The notes under the pieces were generated by a model. The model was not told the origin of the DNA. It saw only the letters and a program-made list of their open reading frames with translations, and searched no databases. Positions 7,079-16,908 of a stretch of DNA of 64,000 bases are shown one piece after another. Position numbers and translations under genes: made by a program. The first letter of the stretch is position 1. Each line of letters starts with the position of its first letter. Source of the stretch: Hyphomicrobium sp. (GTDB lineage Bacteria; Pseudomonadota; Alphaproteobacteria; Rhizobiales; Hyphomicrobiaceae); contig JANXVY010000025.1 of the NCBI GenBank assembly GCA_025351425.1, forward strand, positions 1-64,000. Direction: 5' to 3'.

Positions 7079-8848
7079 TCATTCACCGCCGCGGGTGTTG
7101 ACCTCGATGACCTCGAACGCGGCGCGAGCCTTCGCGGCGGACGCTGGCGGACGGTCGGCCGTGCAATAATTTCCGAGCACCAGGATATCGATTTCGGTGC
7201 GCAGAAAGCACGAGATCGCCTCCTCGGGCCGAGCGACGATGGGCTCCTGCTTGTTGAAACTCGTGTTCAGCAAGATCGGCACGCCCGTCAGCTTGCCGAA
7301 GGCTTCGATCAGCGCATGGTAGCGGGGGTTCGCCGCCTGCTCAACCGTCTGGATGCGCGAGGTGCCGTCGACGTGCACGGCGGCGGGAATGCGAGCCGCC
7401 ATCTCCGGGCGAACGCGCGGGGCCAGCGTCATGAACGGATCGGGTTGGTCGATCTCGAAATATTCGTGAGCGCGTTCGGCCAGCACGGAGGGTGCAAACG
7501 GACGGAACGGCTCGCGGAACTTGACCCGCGCATTGATGACATCGCGCACGCCGGGCACGATGGGCGAGGCGAGGATCGAGCGGTTGCCAAGGGCGCGCGG
7601 GCCGATTTCATACCGGCCCTGGAACCAGCCGACGATGCGCCCGTCAGCCAGATCTTGCGCGGTCTTGGCGATCAGCTCGGCGTCATCGAGCCGCCGGTAG
7701 GTCATTCCAGCTGCTTGGAGCGCCGTTTCGATATCGGCGTCGGTGTAGGCGAGCCCGTGATAGGCGTGCGTCAATACGGTACGCCGGGGCGCGCCCAACG
7801 TCTGGTGGTGATGATAAAGTGCGCTGCCGAGCGGGGCGCCCGTATCGGACGCGCACGGCGGAACCCAGATGCGGTCAAACCCGGCTTCGCGCACCAGCCG
7901 GGCGTTGGCCACGCAATTCAGCGCGACGCCGCCAACGAAGCACAAATTGCGCGACGGGAAGCGGGCGCGCGCCGCCTTTGCGACGTGTACGATCACATCT
8001 TCGGCCACTGACTGCAGGGCAAACGCGAGGTCCTTGTGATGCTGGGTCAACGGTTCACCGCGCTTGCGCGCGGGGCCGAACGTATCGATGAATTTGCGCT
8101 TGAACGGCTGGATCATGCCGTAGCGGTCGTAGTCGAAATAGCTCATGTCGACGGTGAACTGCCCGTCGTGCGTCAGGCGCACGATATCGCGCATCTTGGC
8201 TACCTGCGCGTCATGCCCGAGGGCTGCCAGCGCCATCACGGTGCCTTCTTCGAACACCTCGAACCCCAAGTGGCGCGTGATAAGGGTGTAGACCATCCCT
8301 AAGCTGTCGAAGAAGCTGCCCTGCCACTGCCGCTCCAGGCGATTGCCCGCGCCGGTAAACACGCTCGTCGAGGCGTCGTCGCCAAAGCCGTCCATGACGA
8401 TCACGGTGGCGTCGTCGAAGGGGGAGACGAAGAACATCGCCGCATGGGACTCGTGGTGGCCGACCCCGACGATTCGGGGCATCTTGGCGCGCGGGAAGTA
8501 ACGCCAAAGGCCGAACCGCAACAACGTGTTCATGATCACCACCGCGCCATCCTGCGTCGGGTGAGCGCTGTCGCGGATCAGGTGGAGGCTCGAAGGGAAC
8601 TTGCCGAACACGGCGTTCCAGAACGTCCGCCGCAGACGCACCTGATCCCACGGCGTCGTGATGACATCGACGGCGGCGAGCTTGGCGCCGTCTTCGCCCA
8701 TCAAGGCTGCGACGGAGCGGCGGGGAAACCAGATTGTGTGCTTTTCGCGGGAATGACGCTCTTCTTCGAGAACCGATACGATTTCGCCGTCATCGATCAG
8801 TGCTGCGCCAGTGTCATGAGACAGGGTCACCAAACCAAGAATACGCAT
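7079..8848 (-). CDS. NodU/TobZ-type carbamoyltransferase
   Basis: This 589-residue protein has the two-domain layout of the NodU/CmcH family, which transfers a carbamoyl group from carbamoyl phosphate through carbamoyl-AMP to a sugar or antibiotic hydroxyl. The N-terminal ASKHA-like domain has the Asp/His metal site (VGHHESHAA) and FVGGVALNCVANARL. The C-terminal block has GRYEIGPRALGNRSILASP and LNTSFNKQEPIV. The family's MRILGL start fits ATG 8848; a GTG at 8863 would add five residues. The acceptor is unknown: no nodulation, antibiotic or sugar-nucleotide genes flank it. It stands alone between the ior-sox promoter and the phasin gene. Confidence 0.9.
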   Translation of the reverse strand: MRILGLVTLSHDTGAALIDDGEIVSVLEEERHSREKHTIWFPRRSVAALMGEDGAKLAAVDVITTPWDQVRLRRTFWNAVFGKFPSSLHLIRDSAHPTQDGAVVIMNTLLRFGLWRYFPRAKMPRIVGVGHHESHAAMFFVSPFDDATVIVMDGFGDDASTSVFTGAGNRLERQWQGSFFDSLGMVYTLITRHLGFEVFEEGTVMALAALGHDAQVAKMRDIVRLTHDGQFTVDMSYFDYDRYGMIQPFKRKFIDTFGPARKRGEPLTQHHKDLAFALQSVAEDVIVHVAKAARARFPSRNLCFVGGVALNCVANARLVREAGFDRIWVPPCASDTGAPLGSALYHHHQTLGAPRRTVLTHAYHGLAYTDADIETALQAAGMTYRRLDDAELIAKTAQDLADGRIVGWFQGRYEIGPRALGNRSILASPIVPGVRDVINARVKFREPFRPFAPSVLAERAHEYFEIDQPDPFMTLAPRVRPEMAARIPAAVHVDGTSRIQTVEQAANPRYHALIEAFGKLTGVPILLNTSFNKQEPIVARPEEAISCFLRTEIDILVLGNYCTADRPPASAAKARAAFEVIEVNTRGGE

Positions 8849-9054
8849 GTGGCGTCGATTCACTGTCGTTGAGGTTACGAAGCTGAATGGCGCCTTCAGT
8901 CCGGCCGGGCGTCTGCGTCATCAGAAGAACCCGCTACGTGCTGGCGGCGGGGGAAAACGTCAAGGCTCAAGTATCCGCATAATGGCACAGGTATCCGGAC
9001 AAGGCTCGCGCACCTAACTGCGGCCGACCGGCTGCGACCGACGCGCGAGAAGGA

Positions 9055-9079
9055 GAGCCCATCCTGGTTGGACGGGCCC
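9055..9079 (-). terminator. Possible hairpin downstream of the phasin gene
   Basis: A ten-base-pair stem (two G-T pairs) with a five-base loop lies 26 bp beyond the phasin stop on the minus strand. It is GC-rich but has no U-tract after it, so it is at best a weak or Rho-assisted terminator. The rest of the 257-bp gap between the carbamoyltransferase start and the phasin stop shows nothing recognisable. Confidence 0.3.
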
Positions 9080-9105
9080 TGGCTCGTTATTTGTTCCAGC
9101 AGACC

Positions 9106-9477
9106 TTACAGCTTGTGCTGCGCCTTCTGGGCCGCTTCCGACATCAGGCGAACGAGTTCCTGGGTCTGGGTCGCAAACGTCTGCATCTGCGTCTGAGCAT
9201 ACTTGGTCTGGATTTCAACAGCCTCTTTGGGGTCCTTCGCCTTGGCCAGCGCGCTGGCCAAATTGAAGCTCGCGTCCAGGTTCGCCTGGGTGAACTTCAT
9301 CGCGCGTTCCTGCGCATCCTTGATCATCGACGTCATCGGGTTCGCCGGCATCATGGTCTGCGCCTTATGGGCTGCTTCCATGAACTGCGTATAGGCCGCT
9401 CTGGCCTGCTCGATGTTATGCTCGGCAAGTTCACGCATCTGCTGGGGAATTTCAAACATTGGCATATTCTGCGACAT
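9106..9477 (-). CDS. Phasin family protein
   Basis: This 123-residue, Met-, Ala- and Gln-rich, almost wholly helical protein matches the phasin_2 type. MFEIPQQMRELAEHNIEQARAA is followed by a long amphipathic heptad-like region ending in LVRLMSEAAQKAQHKL. Phasins coat polyhydroxyalkanoate granules and control their size. The start at 9477 (MSQNMPMFEIP) is chosen because the upstream part of the longer frame (to 9567) overlaps maeB and lacks phasin character. It follows maeB by 61 bp on the same strand, so carbon-storage and C4 metabolism may be co-transcribed. Confidence 0.88.
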   Translation of the reverse strand: MSQNMPMFEIPQQMRELAEHNIEQARAAYTQFMEAAHKAQTMMPANPMTSMIKDAQERAMKFTQANLDASFNLASALAKAKDPKEAVEIQTKYAQTQMQTFATQTQELVRLMSEAAQKAQHKL

Positions 9478-9538
9478 GAGTGCGTCTCTCTCTATTTCAC
9501 CGCCGCGTTGATCGGGGCGGCCCTTAAACACCGGTACT

Positions 9539-11830
9539 TTACGCCGACTTGTTCGCGGCCTTGGCATCGACGGATGCCAAGGCCGTCATATTGACGATAC
9601 GACGGACGGATCCCGCTGGCTCCAAAATATGTACGGGCTTGGCCGCGCCCAGTAGAATCGGCCCGACCGTAATGCCGCCGCCGGCTGCAACCTTCAACAG
9701 ATTGAACGAGATGTTGGCTGCGTCCACGTTCGGCATAATAAGCAGATTGGCTTCGCTGGTTAGGCGAGAACCGGGGAAGACATCCCCGAGAATCGCCGGC
9801 GACAGCGCCGCATCGCCGCGCATTTCGCCATCGGCGATCAGTTCGGGGGCCATGGCGACCAACTGGTCGCGCGCCGCCCGCATCTGCTGGGCTTCCCACG
9901 ACTGCGAACTGCCGAAGCTCGAGTGGGAGAGCAGGGCGACAGCTGGCGTCATGCCAAACCGGCGCACCTCTTCGGCGGCCAGCAGCGTCATCTCCACGAT
10001 CTGGCTGCTGTTGGGGTGCTCGTTGACGTACGTATCGCAGATGAACAACTGGCGGCCCGTCATCATCAGCAGGTTCATCGCGGCGAGCGTGGTGACGCCG
10101 GGGCGCGGCCCGATCACGTCGCGCACAATGCCGAGATGTTCCTGATAGGTGCCGTGCATGCCTGCCAGCATGGCATCCACGGCGCCCGTCTTCAGCAGCA
10201 TCGCGCCAAACAATGTCGGACGGGTGCGCATGTGCTCATGGGCGATCTGGCGCGTGATGCCCTTCCTGCTCATCAGCTCGAAGTAGCGCTCGGCCATCTG
10301 CCGCGTCGCCTCGTCGTCGCCGGGCGTCACCACATCGCAGTTCTGGCCGGGAACAAGTCGCAGACCGGACGCGGAGATCAGGCTCGTCACGACTTCGCGG
10401 CGGCCGACCAGGACGGGCCGCGCCAGCCCCTCGTCCACAACGATCTGGGCCGCCCGCAACACGCGTTCGTCCTCGCCTTCCGCCAGCAGCACGCGCATCG
10501 GCGCGCGCTTGGCTGCAACGAACACCGGCTGCATGCTGCTGCCTGAGTGGTACACGATCCGCGCCACTTTCTGGCGATAGGCTTCCAAATCGGCGATCGG
10601 GCGGGTTGCGACGCCGCTGTCCATCGCAGCCTTGGCCACGGCGGGCGCGATCTTTTCGATCAGGCGCGGGTCGAGCGGCTTGGGGATCAAGTAGGTCGGC
10701 CCGAAGCGCAACTCCTCGCTGCCGCCATAAGCATTGGCCACAACTTCCGAAACTTCGGCCTGGGCGAGTTCCGCAATCGCCTTGACCGCGGCCATCTTCA
10801 TCTCTTCGTTGATGGTCGTCGCGCCGCAGTCGAGCGCGCCGCGGAAGATGAACGGGAAGCACAGGACGTTGTTGACCTGGTTGGGGAAGTCGGAGCGCCC
10901 CGTGCAGACAATGGCGTCCGGCCGGATGCTCGTAACAAGGTCGGGCATGATTTCGGGCACGGGGTTAGCGAGTGCCAGCACCAACGGCTTTGGCGCCATC
11001 GATTGCACCATCTCGGGTTTGACCACGCCGCCCGCCGACAATCCCAGGAATACGTCGGCGCCCACCATGATCTCAGCCAGCGTGCGCGCGCTCGTCGGCC
11101 TGGCAAATCGCTGTTTTTCGGGGTCCATCAGCTCGGTGCGGCCTTCGTAAACCACCCCTGCGATGTCGCTCACGTGGATGTTTTCAAGCTTCAGGCCGAG
11201 ACTCACCAACAGGTTCAGGCACGAAAGTGCGGCGGCGCCCGCGCCCGAGCCTGCAAGCTTCACGTCGGAGAGGTTCTTGCCGACGAGCTTCAAGCCATTG
11301 AGGATCGCCGCCGCGACGATGATCGCCGTGCCGTGCTGGTCGTCGTGGAAGACAGGGATTTTCATGCGGGCGCGCAGCTTGCGCTCCACGATGAAGCATT
11401 CGGGAGCCTTGATATCCTCGAGGTTGATGCCGCCGAAAGTCGGTTCCAGCGCCGCTACCACCTCGACGATCTTGTCGGGGTCGTTTTCGTTGATCTCGAT
11501 ATCGAATACGTCGATGCCCGCAAATTTTTTGAACAGTCCGGCCTTGCCTTCCATCACCGGCTTCGAGGCCAGGGGGCCGATGTTGCCGAGACCCAGCACG
11601 GCGGTGCCATTGGTGACGACGCCGACGAGGTTGGCGCGTGACGTCAGCTCGGCGGCCAACGCTGGATCGGCTGCGATCGCGAGGCAGGCGTATGCGACGC
11701 CCGGCGAGTAGGCGAGGGCCAGGTCGCGCTGGTTGGTGAGCGCCTTGGTCGGCTGGACCGAGATCTTACCGGGCGTGGGAAAACGGTGATAGTCAAGTGC
11801 GGCATCGCGGAGGCTCGTTTCATCGTCCAT
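9539..11830 (-). CDS. maeB: NADP-dependent malic enzyme fused to a phosphotransacetylase-like domain
   Basis: This 763-residue MaeB-type protein decarboxylates malate to pyruvate. The malic enzyme part covers about residues 1-430, with [38 protein letters not shown] and the nucleotide-binding GSGAGAAA. A phosphotransacetylase-like domain follows, from about [19 protein letters not shown] to [16 protein letters not shown]. In rhizobial MaeB proteins this second domain is regulatory, responding to acetyl-CoA, and is not known to be an active transacetylase. AAGGGA precedes the ATG at 11830. Length is as expected, with no sign of damage. Confidence 0.96.
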   Translation of the reverse strand: MDDETSLRDAALDYHRFPTPGKISVQPTKALTNQRDLALAYSPGVAYACLAIAADPALAAELTSRANLVGVVTNGTAVLGLGNIGPLASKPVMEGKAGLFKKFAGIDVFDIEINENDPDKIVEVVAALEPTFGGINLEDIKAPECFIVERKLRARMKIPVFHDDQHGTAIIVAAAILNGLKLVGKNLSDVKLAGSGAGAAALSCLNLLVSLGLKLENIHVSDIAGVVYEGRTELMDPEKQRFARPTSARTLAEIMVGADVFLGLSAGGVVKPEMVQSMAPKPLVLALANPVPEIMPDLVTSIRPDAIVCTGRSDFPNQVNNVLCFPFIFRGALDCGATTINEEMKMAAVKAIAELAQAEVSEVVANAYGGSEELRFGPTYLIPKPLDPRLIEKIAPAVAKAAMDSGVATRPIADLEAYRQKVARIVYHSGSSMQPVFVAAKRAPMRVLLAEGEDERVLRAAQIVVDEGLARPVLVGRREVVTSLISASGLRLVPGQNCDVVTPGDDEATRQMAERYFELMSRKGITRQIAHEHMRTRPTLFGAMLLKTGAVDAMLAGMHGTYQEHLGIVRDVIGPRPGVTTLAAMNLLMMTGRQLFICDTYVNEHPNSSQIVEMTLLAAEEVRRFGMTPAVALLSHSSFGSSQSWEAQQMRAARDQLVAMAPELIADGEMRGDAALSPAILGDVFPGSRLTSEANLLIMPNVDAANISFNLLKVAAGGGITVGPILLGAAKPVHILEPAGSVRRIVNMTALASVDAKAANKSA

Positions 11831-12073
11831 GGAGCATTCCCTTATCGGCCGCTAGTCTTTGTCCGTCATAATGTCCCGGCCTCACCCGACAGGGAGCGAA
11901 CAGTAAACCGCCCTTCGCGACACAGGTGCGACATTCCAGCAGTAGTTCAGGACGATTTGCGATCGTCAATCGGCAATCTTTTGCGCCCTACGCCAATCCG
12001 GCCTGGGCCGCCAGCTACTTTGGTCGCAGAAGGCCTAGGTGCGAGACCGGTCTGGCTGCGGTAGCGACCCACA

Positions 12074-13135
12074 TCAGACCGACTTGTCGCAAATGCAGCG
12101 GTGGACGAACGCCAGTTTTTCTTCCACCACCGCCGATATGACGAAGGGGTAGAAATCGTCGTGCCCCATGCTGCGGCTCAGGTTGTTCATTGCGATTGTC
12201 AACGGAACCCAGCGATCCATCAGTTTTGCGAATGAAACGTCGCGATAGACGTTGGAGGGTTTGAAAGTCCACATGGCCCCGAACTTGAAGCCGGCGGCCC
12301 TCGGTTCCATTCCCGTCGCCTCCGCTGTATCGAGAGCGTCCACCATGTGCAGATAATGGGCCCAAGTTTCGGCCCAATCCTCCCAGGGATGGGCGCTCGC
12401 ATACGCTGAAACGTGTCGGGCCTGCCATTCGGCGGCGGGACCTTGCGCATGATGGCGCGCAAGGGCCGCCCGATAGTCTTCGCGCTCATCGCCGAACACA
12501 TCGCGGTAGCGCTTCAGCTTATGCTTACCGGCAGCTTCAACGAGCAGCATCCAGTAGAAGTGTCCGCTCTCGTGGCGCAAATGGCCGAGCAGGGAGCGGT
12601 AGGGCTCCTGGAAGTGCTGGCGCTGCCGTTCGCGCTCAACCGCATCGGCTTCCGTCACGTCGATGGTGATTACGCCGTCGAGGTGGCCAGTGCCGGAGTT
12701 GCGCTCGAAGTTGAACACGAGCGGACCCTTGGGCAGGTTCCCTTCGCTGAAGGGCAGGCCAAACCGGAGCAATGAATACACCAGCCGCTTCTTCGCCTGC
12801 TCCAGGTCCCGCCAGGCCGCGAGATTGCCCGGTTCGGTCAGGTTGGGAATCGTGCCGTTGAGCGCGCACGCCCGGCAGAACCCCGTCGCGTCGCTTTCGC
12901 TGGTCAACCAGTTGCAGACGCCGTGGCGCGCGTTGGCGCAATATTTCAGCAGGTCATTGGCGCGTGCATCCGGCTTGCGCTCGACCTTGCGGAACGCTCC
13001 ATTCCCGCCTTGAGGCTCAAGCGCCACGACGGTCCGCGTTTCTGGATGAAAGCCGAGCGCGCGCTGGCAGCTCACGCAGATCGTGCTCTCGAAAAACACC
13101 TTATTCGAGCAGCTGCTGCATTGAAAGGTCTTCAT
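12074..13135 (-). CDS. Zinc-ribbon putative metallopeptidase (DUF2248-like)
   Basis: This 353-residue protein has an N-terminal zinc-ribbon region with Cys6/Cys9/Cys20/Cys23 and a second Cys set at 66, 74, 87 and 90. A metallopeptidase-like domain follows with HESGH at 188-192 (HExxH form) and a downstream Glu-rich block WEDWAETWAHYLHM that could provide the third ligand. Families of this type recur beside transglutaminase and ATP-grasp amidoligase genes, and that cluster starts divergently 320 bp away. A role in cutting or trimming the product of that cluster is a published type of prediction for such neighbourhoods, not shown here. GGGAG lies just before the ATG. Confidence 0.85.
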   Translation of the reverse strand: MKTFQCSSCSNKVFFESTICVSCQRALGFHPETRTVVALEPQGGNGAFRKVERKPDARANDLLKYCANARHGVCNWLTSESDATGFCRACALNGTIPNLTEPGNLAAWRDLEQAKKRLVYSLLRFGLPFSEGNLPKGPLVFNFERNSGTGHLDGVITIDVTEADAVERERQRQHFQEPYRSLLGHLRHESGHFYWMLLVEAAGKHKLKRYRDVFGDEREDYRAALARHHAQGPAAEWQARHVSAYASAHPWEDWAETWAHYLHMVDALDTAEATGMEPRAAGFKFGAMWTFKPSNVYRDVSFAKLMDRWVPLTIAMNNLSRSMGHDDFYPFVISAVVEEKLAFVHRCICDKSV

Positions 13136-13455
13136 ACGGCTCCCCCCGCACTTGCATGTACGCCAGGCAACCCCGCGCAGTCCTCCTGACAGGCATTGCC
13201 ATGATCGATTCGCAAGCGGCCGCTGCTGATATGCCTCGGGGTCATGCCGGAATTGCCCATTTTTTCCTCAATCGCATGCCGGGCCACGGAAAGCCTGCCC
13301 AACTCTTGAACGTTCTTTGCGGGAAGGCCCGGTCTAGCCGTCGCCGGACTTGTGGCGCATCGCAGGGCCAGATACCGGTGGTCTAACGTAACGGCTAAAT
13401 GCCGGTTCCCAGGCGGGCGCCAAAACGGCCCATTCGAGAAGGTAACAAGAAACGC
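13136..13455. other. Divergent intergenic region, 320 bp
   Basis: This space separates the minus-strand metallopeptidase from the plus-strand transglutaminase-DUF2126 gene and should hold both promoters. I see no convincing -35/-10 pair, inverted repeat or RNA structure. A 116-codon minus-strand frame through it lacks family character and is not called. GAGAAGG at 13436-13442 is the only ribosome-binding-like site for the downstream ATG, at a rather long 13-base spacing. Confidence 0.4.
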
Positions 13456-16400
13456 ATGGTCCTTCACGTTGCCTTGACCCATCAGACGACCTATCGCTAC
13501 GACCGCAGCACCGGAATGGGGCCGCAGGTCATCCGGTTACGGCCGGCTCCCCATTGCCGGACGCCCATCCTCAGCTACTCGCTGACGATCGAGCCGAAAA
13601 CCCATTTCATCAACTGGCAGCAGGATCCGTTCGGGAACTTTCTCGCCCGCGTCGTGCTGCCTGAGAAAACCGAAGCGTTCTCGGTCACCGTCGACCTGAT
13701 CGCCAACATGGCGGTGATCAATCCGTTCGACTATTTCGTTGAGGAGAGCGCCACAAATTGCCCGTTCACCTATGACGAGGCGACAAAAAAGGAACTCGCC
13801 CCCTATCTCGCCGCCGAAGCGCCGGGGCCGTTGCTCACCTGCTATCTCAAGGGCCTCGATCTCAGCAAAAAGCCGACCAACGACTACCTGTGCGATCTGA
13901 ACCGGCAGCTGCAGAAGGACGTCAGCTACCTCATCCGCATGGAGCCGGGCGTGCAGACGCCCGAAGAGACGTTGGAAAAGCGGGCCGGATCGTGCCGGGA
14001 TAGCGCGTGGCTGATGGTGCAGGTGCTGCGCTCGCAGGGGCTCGCCGCGCGCTTCGTGTCGGGCTACCTCATCCAGCTTACGCCCGACGTCAAGGCGCTC
14101 GACGGGCCGGTTGGCGCCGAGACCGACTTCACCGACCTGCACGCCTGGACCGAGGTCTATCTGCCGGGCGCGGGCTGGATCGGGCTCGACCCGACTTCGG
14201 GGCTGCTGGCCGGCGAGGGGCATATTCCGCTCGCGGCCACGCCGCATCCAGTCAGCGCGGCGCCGATCACCGGGGCGCATGAGCCGGCCGAAGTGACGTT
14301 CGAATTCAAGATGAAAGTCGAGCGCGTCCGCGAAACGCCGCGGGTGACGAAGCCCTACACGGACGATGCCTGGAAGGCTATTCTCGACAGCGGCCACGAA
14401 ATCGACCAGCGCCTGCTCAAGGGCGACGTCCGCCTGACCATGGGCGGAGAGCCTACGTTCATTGCGGCCGACGATATGGACGGCGCGGAGTGGAACATCG
14501 CCGCCGTCGGGCCGACCAAGCGGCACTATGCCGAGGAACTCATCCGCCGGCTGCAGGATCGCTTTGCGCCTGGTGGGCTGCTGCATTACGGTCAGGGCAA
14601 ATGGTATCCTGGCGAGCAGCTGCCCCGCTGGGCGTTCGCGCTGTACTGGCGGACCGACCGGCAGCCGCTTTGGGTAGAGCCCAACCTCATCGCCCGCGAG
14701 CACGCGCCGATCGCGGCCACTATCGAAGACGCTAAAAGGTTCGTTTCTACTCTGTGCGATCAGCTGGGCATGCCTGCGGAAAGCCCGATTCCAGCCTACG
14801 AGGACGCGGCCCACTTCGTGCTCGTGGAGCAGAAGCTGCCGATCGGCACGACGGCCGCCAAGAATGCGCTCGACGATCCCGCCGAGCGCGAACGGCTGAT
14901 CCGCGTCTTCGATCGCGGCCTCACCAAGCCGGTGAGTTACGTGCTGCCGATCCAGGTGTGGCATACGGCCGACCGCGGGCGCCGCTGGGTGACCGAGCGG
15001 TGGGCGCTGCGGCGGGACAAGTTGTTTCTCGTGCCCGGCGATTCGCCAGCCGGCTTCCGATTGCCGATGGGCTCAATGGCGGTCGTGCCGGCGATCGATT
15101 TCCCTCACGTGCTACCGCGCGATCCGTTCGCAGAACGGCCCGCGTTGCCCGAGCGCAGCATTCTCATGCAGCGCCGGCGCACTGTCACTCTTGCAGCGCC
15201 GACGCCGCCTGCAACGGGGCCGAGCGAGATCGCGGGAGCCGTGCGCACAGCGATGGCCGTCGAGCCGCGCGGCGACCAGCTGTGCGTGTTCATGCCTCCG
15301 GTTGGAGACGCCGAGGATTATGCCGCGCTGATCGCTGCCATCGAAGAGGCCGCCCGCGTTACAAAGCTGCCCGTTCATATCGAAGGCTACACGCCGCCCT
15401 TCGATCCCCGCCTGATGGTCGTAAAGGTCACGCCCGACCCCGGCGTCATCGAGGTCAACGTTCAGCCCGCCACCAGCTGGGACGAAGCCGTCGCAATCAC
15501 CACCGCGCTCTATGAAGAGGCGCATCTCACCCGGCTCAGCACCGAAAAGTTCATGCTGGACGGACGACACACGGGGACGGGCGGCGGCAACCACATTGTG
15601 CTCGGCGGACCGACGCCGGCCGACAGTCCGTTCCTGCGCCGCCCAGATCTGCTCGCCTCCATCGTCGCCTATTGGCAGAACCATCCCTCGCTGTCGTATC
15701 TGTTCTCCGGGCTGTTCATCGGCCCGACCAGCCAGGCCCCGCGCGTGGATGAGGCCCGCCATGAGTCGCTTTACGAACTCGAAATCGCGCTCTCGCAAAT
15801 TCCCGATCCGAGCGAGGGGACCATCGCGCCCTGGCTGGTCGACCGCATCATGCGCAACCTGCTCATCGACGTCACCGGCAACACGCACCGCGCCGAGATC
15901 TGCATCGACAAGCTCTACTCACCCGACAGTTCGACCGGCCGGCTCGGGCTGATCGAGTTCCGCTCCTTCGAGATGCCGCCCCATGCGCGTATGAGCCTTG
16001 CCCAGCAACTGCTGCTCAGAGCGTTAATCGTCAAATTCTGGGAGAAGCCCTACCGCCAAAAGCTCGTGCGGTGGGGCACGTCGCTGCATGACCGGTTCAT
16101 GTTGCCGCACTTCGTGTGGTCGGATTTTGCCGACGTCATCGCGGACCTCAAGGCCGCCGGCCTGCATATCGACCTTGACTGGTTTAAGCCCCACTACGAA
16201 TTCCGCTTTCCCCGCTACGGGTCGATCGAGGCCGGCGACGTCCGGCTCGAACTGCGTCAGGCGCTCGAGCCCTGGCATGTGCTGGGCGAAGAAGGTGCGG
16301 CCGGGGGCACCGCGCGCTACGTCGATTCCTCGCTCGAACGCGTGCAGGTTACGCTGCAAGGCATGACCGGTGAGCGCTATACCGCCACCTGCAATGGCCG

Positions 16401-16749
16401 CGCGCTGCCCTTAACGCCGACCGGCGTTGCCGGGGAAGCCGTGGCCGGCGTCCGTTATCGCGCCTGGTGGCCGCCGTCCGCGCTGCATCCGACCATCCCG
16501 ACCCACGTGCCTCTGGTGATCGACATCGTCGATACGTGGACCGGCCGGGCGATCGCGGGCTGCCGCTATCACGTGTCCCATCCCGGCGGGCGGAGCTTCG
16601 AAGTTTTCCCCGTCAACTCCTACGAAGCCGAGGGCCGGCGGCTCGCGCGCTTCGAGTCCCACGGCCACACTCCTGGCCGCACTGAACCCCGGCGCGCCAG
16701 CGTCAATCCCGACTACCCCCTGACGCTCGATTTGAGACGCCCCGTGTGA
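13456..16749 (+). CDS. Transglutaminase-like protease fused to DUF2126 (putative amidoligase-associated)
   Basis: The 1097-residue product is a standard COG1305-COG4196 fusion. The N-terminal transglutaminase-like domain (about 1-290) carries the full catalytic triad: Cys180 in GSCRDSAW, His229 in DLHAWTEVY and Asp245 in GLDPTSG. The long DUF2126 part (about 300-1097) follows, with VRLTMGGEPTF, DGRHTGTGGGNHIVLGG and IEFRSFEMPPHARM. Such proteins sit with circularly permuted ATP-grasp/alpha-E proteins and are predicted to form or cleave unusual peptide bonds in a ribosome-independent peptide system; no product is known. The frame can be extended to 13399, but the family start MVLHVALTHQTTYRYD fits ATG 13456. 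Confidence 0.92.
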   Translation: MVLHVALTHQTTYRYDRSTGMGPQVIRLRPAPHCRTPILSYSLTIEPKTHFINWQQDPFGNFLARVVLPEKTEAFSVTVDLIANMAVINPFDYFVEESATNCPFTYDEATKKELAPYLAAEAPGPLLTCYLKGLDLSKKPTNDYLCDLNRQLQKDVSYLIRMEPGVQTPEETLEKRAGSCRDSAWLMVQVLRSQGLAARFVSGYLIQLTPDVKALDGPVGAETDFTDLHAWTEVYLPGAGWIGLDPTSGLLAGEGHIPLAATPHPVSAAPITGAHEPAEVTFEFKMKVERVRETPRVTKPYTDDAWKAILDSGHEIDQRLLKGDVRLTMGGEPTFIAADDMDGAEWNIAAVGPTKRHYAEELIRRLQDRFAPGGLLHYGQGKWYPGEQLPRWAFALYWRTDRQPLWVEPNLIAREHAPIAATIEDAKRFVSTLCDQLGMPAESPIPAYEDAAHFVLVEQKLPIGTTAAKNALDDPAERERLIRVFDRGLTKPVSYVLPIQVWHTADRGRRWVTERWALRRDKLFLVPGDSPAGFRLPMGSMAVVPAIDFPHVLPRDPFAERPALPERSILMQRRRTVTLAAPTPPATGPSEIAGAVRTAMAVEPRGDQLCVFMPPVGDAEDYAALIAAIEEAARVTKLPVHIEGYTPPFDPRLMVVKVTPDPGVIEVNVQPATSWDEAVAITTALYEEAHLTRLSTEKFMLDGRHTGTGGGNHIVLGGPTPADSPFLRRPDLLASIVAYWQNHPSLSYLFSGLFIGPTSQAPRVDEARHESLYELEIALSQIPDPSEGTIAPWLVDRIMRNLLIDVTGNTHRAEICIDKLYSPDSSTGRLGLIEFRSFEMPPHARMSLAQQLLLRALIVKFWEKPYRQKLVRWGTSLHDRFMLPHFVWSDFADVIADLKAAGLHIDLDWFKPHYEFRFPRYGSIEAGDVRLELRQALEPWHVLGEEGAAGGTARYVDSSLERVQVTLQGMTGERYTATCNGRALPLTPTGVAGEAVAGVRYRAWWPPSALHPTIPTHVPLVIDIVDTWTGRAIAGCRYHVSHPGGRSFEVFPVNSYEAEGRRLARFESHGHTPGRTEPRRASVNPDYPLTLDLRRPV

Positions 16750-16908
16750 ACCGATAGTTACCAAGCCGGGGACGGGACCCTTGCGATCTGGACGTATTGC
16801 CGCAATAGTTAGGTGGCGGAACATGGCGAACCGATTCGTATGCGTCCCGCGACGCGAGCTTCGGGGGCTCGCGCCGTCCAATTTCCGCCGGGGGCAAAGT
16901 CGGGCCGT

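Noticed and set aside
13132-13482. Minus-strand 116-codon frame between the metallopeptidase and transglutaminase genes
   Set aside because: No family character, no ribosome-binding site, and it overlaps both neighbouring coding starts.
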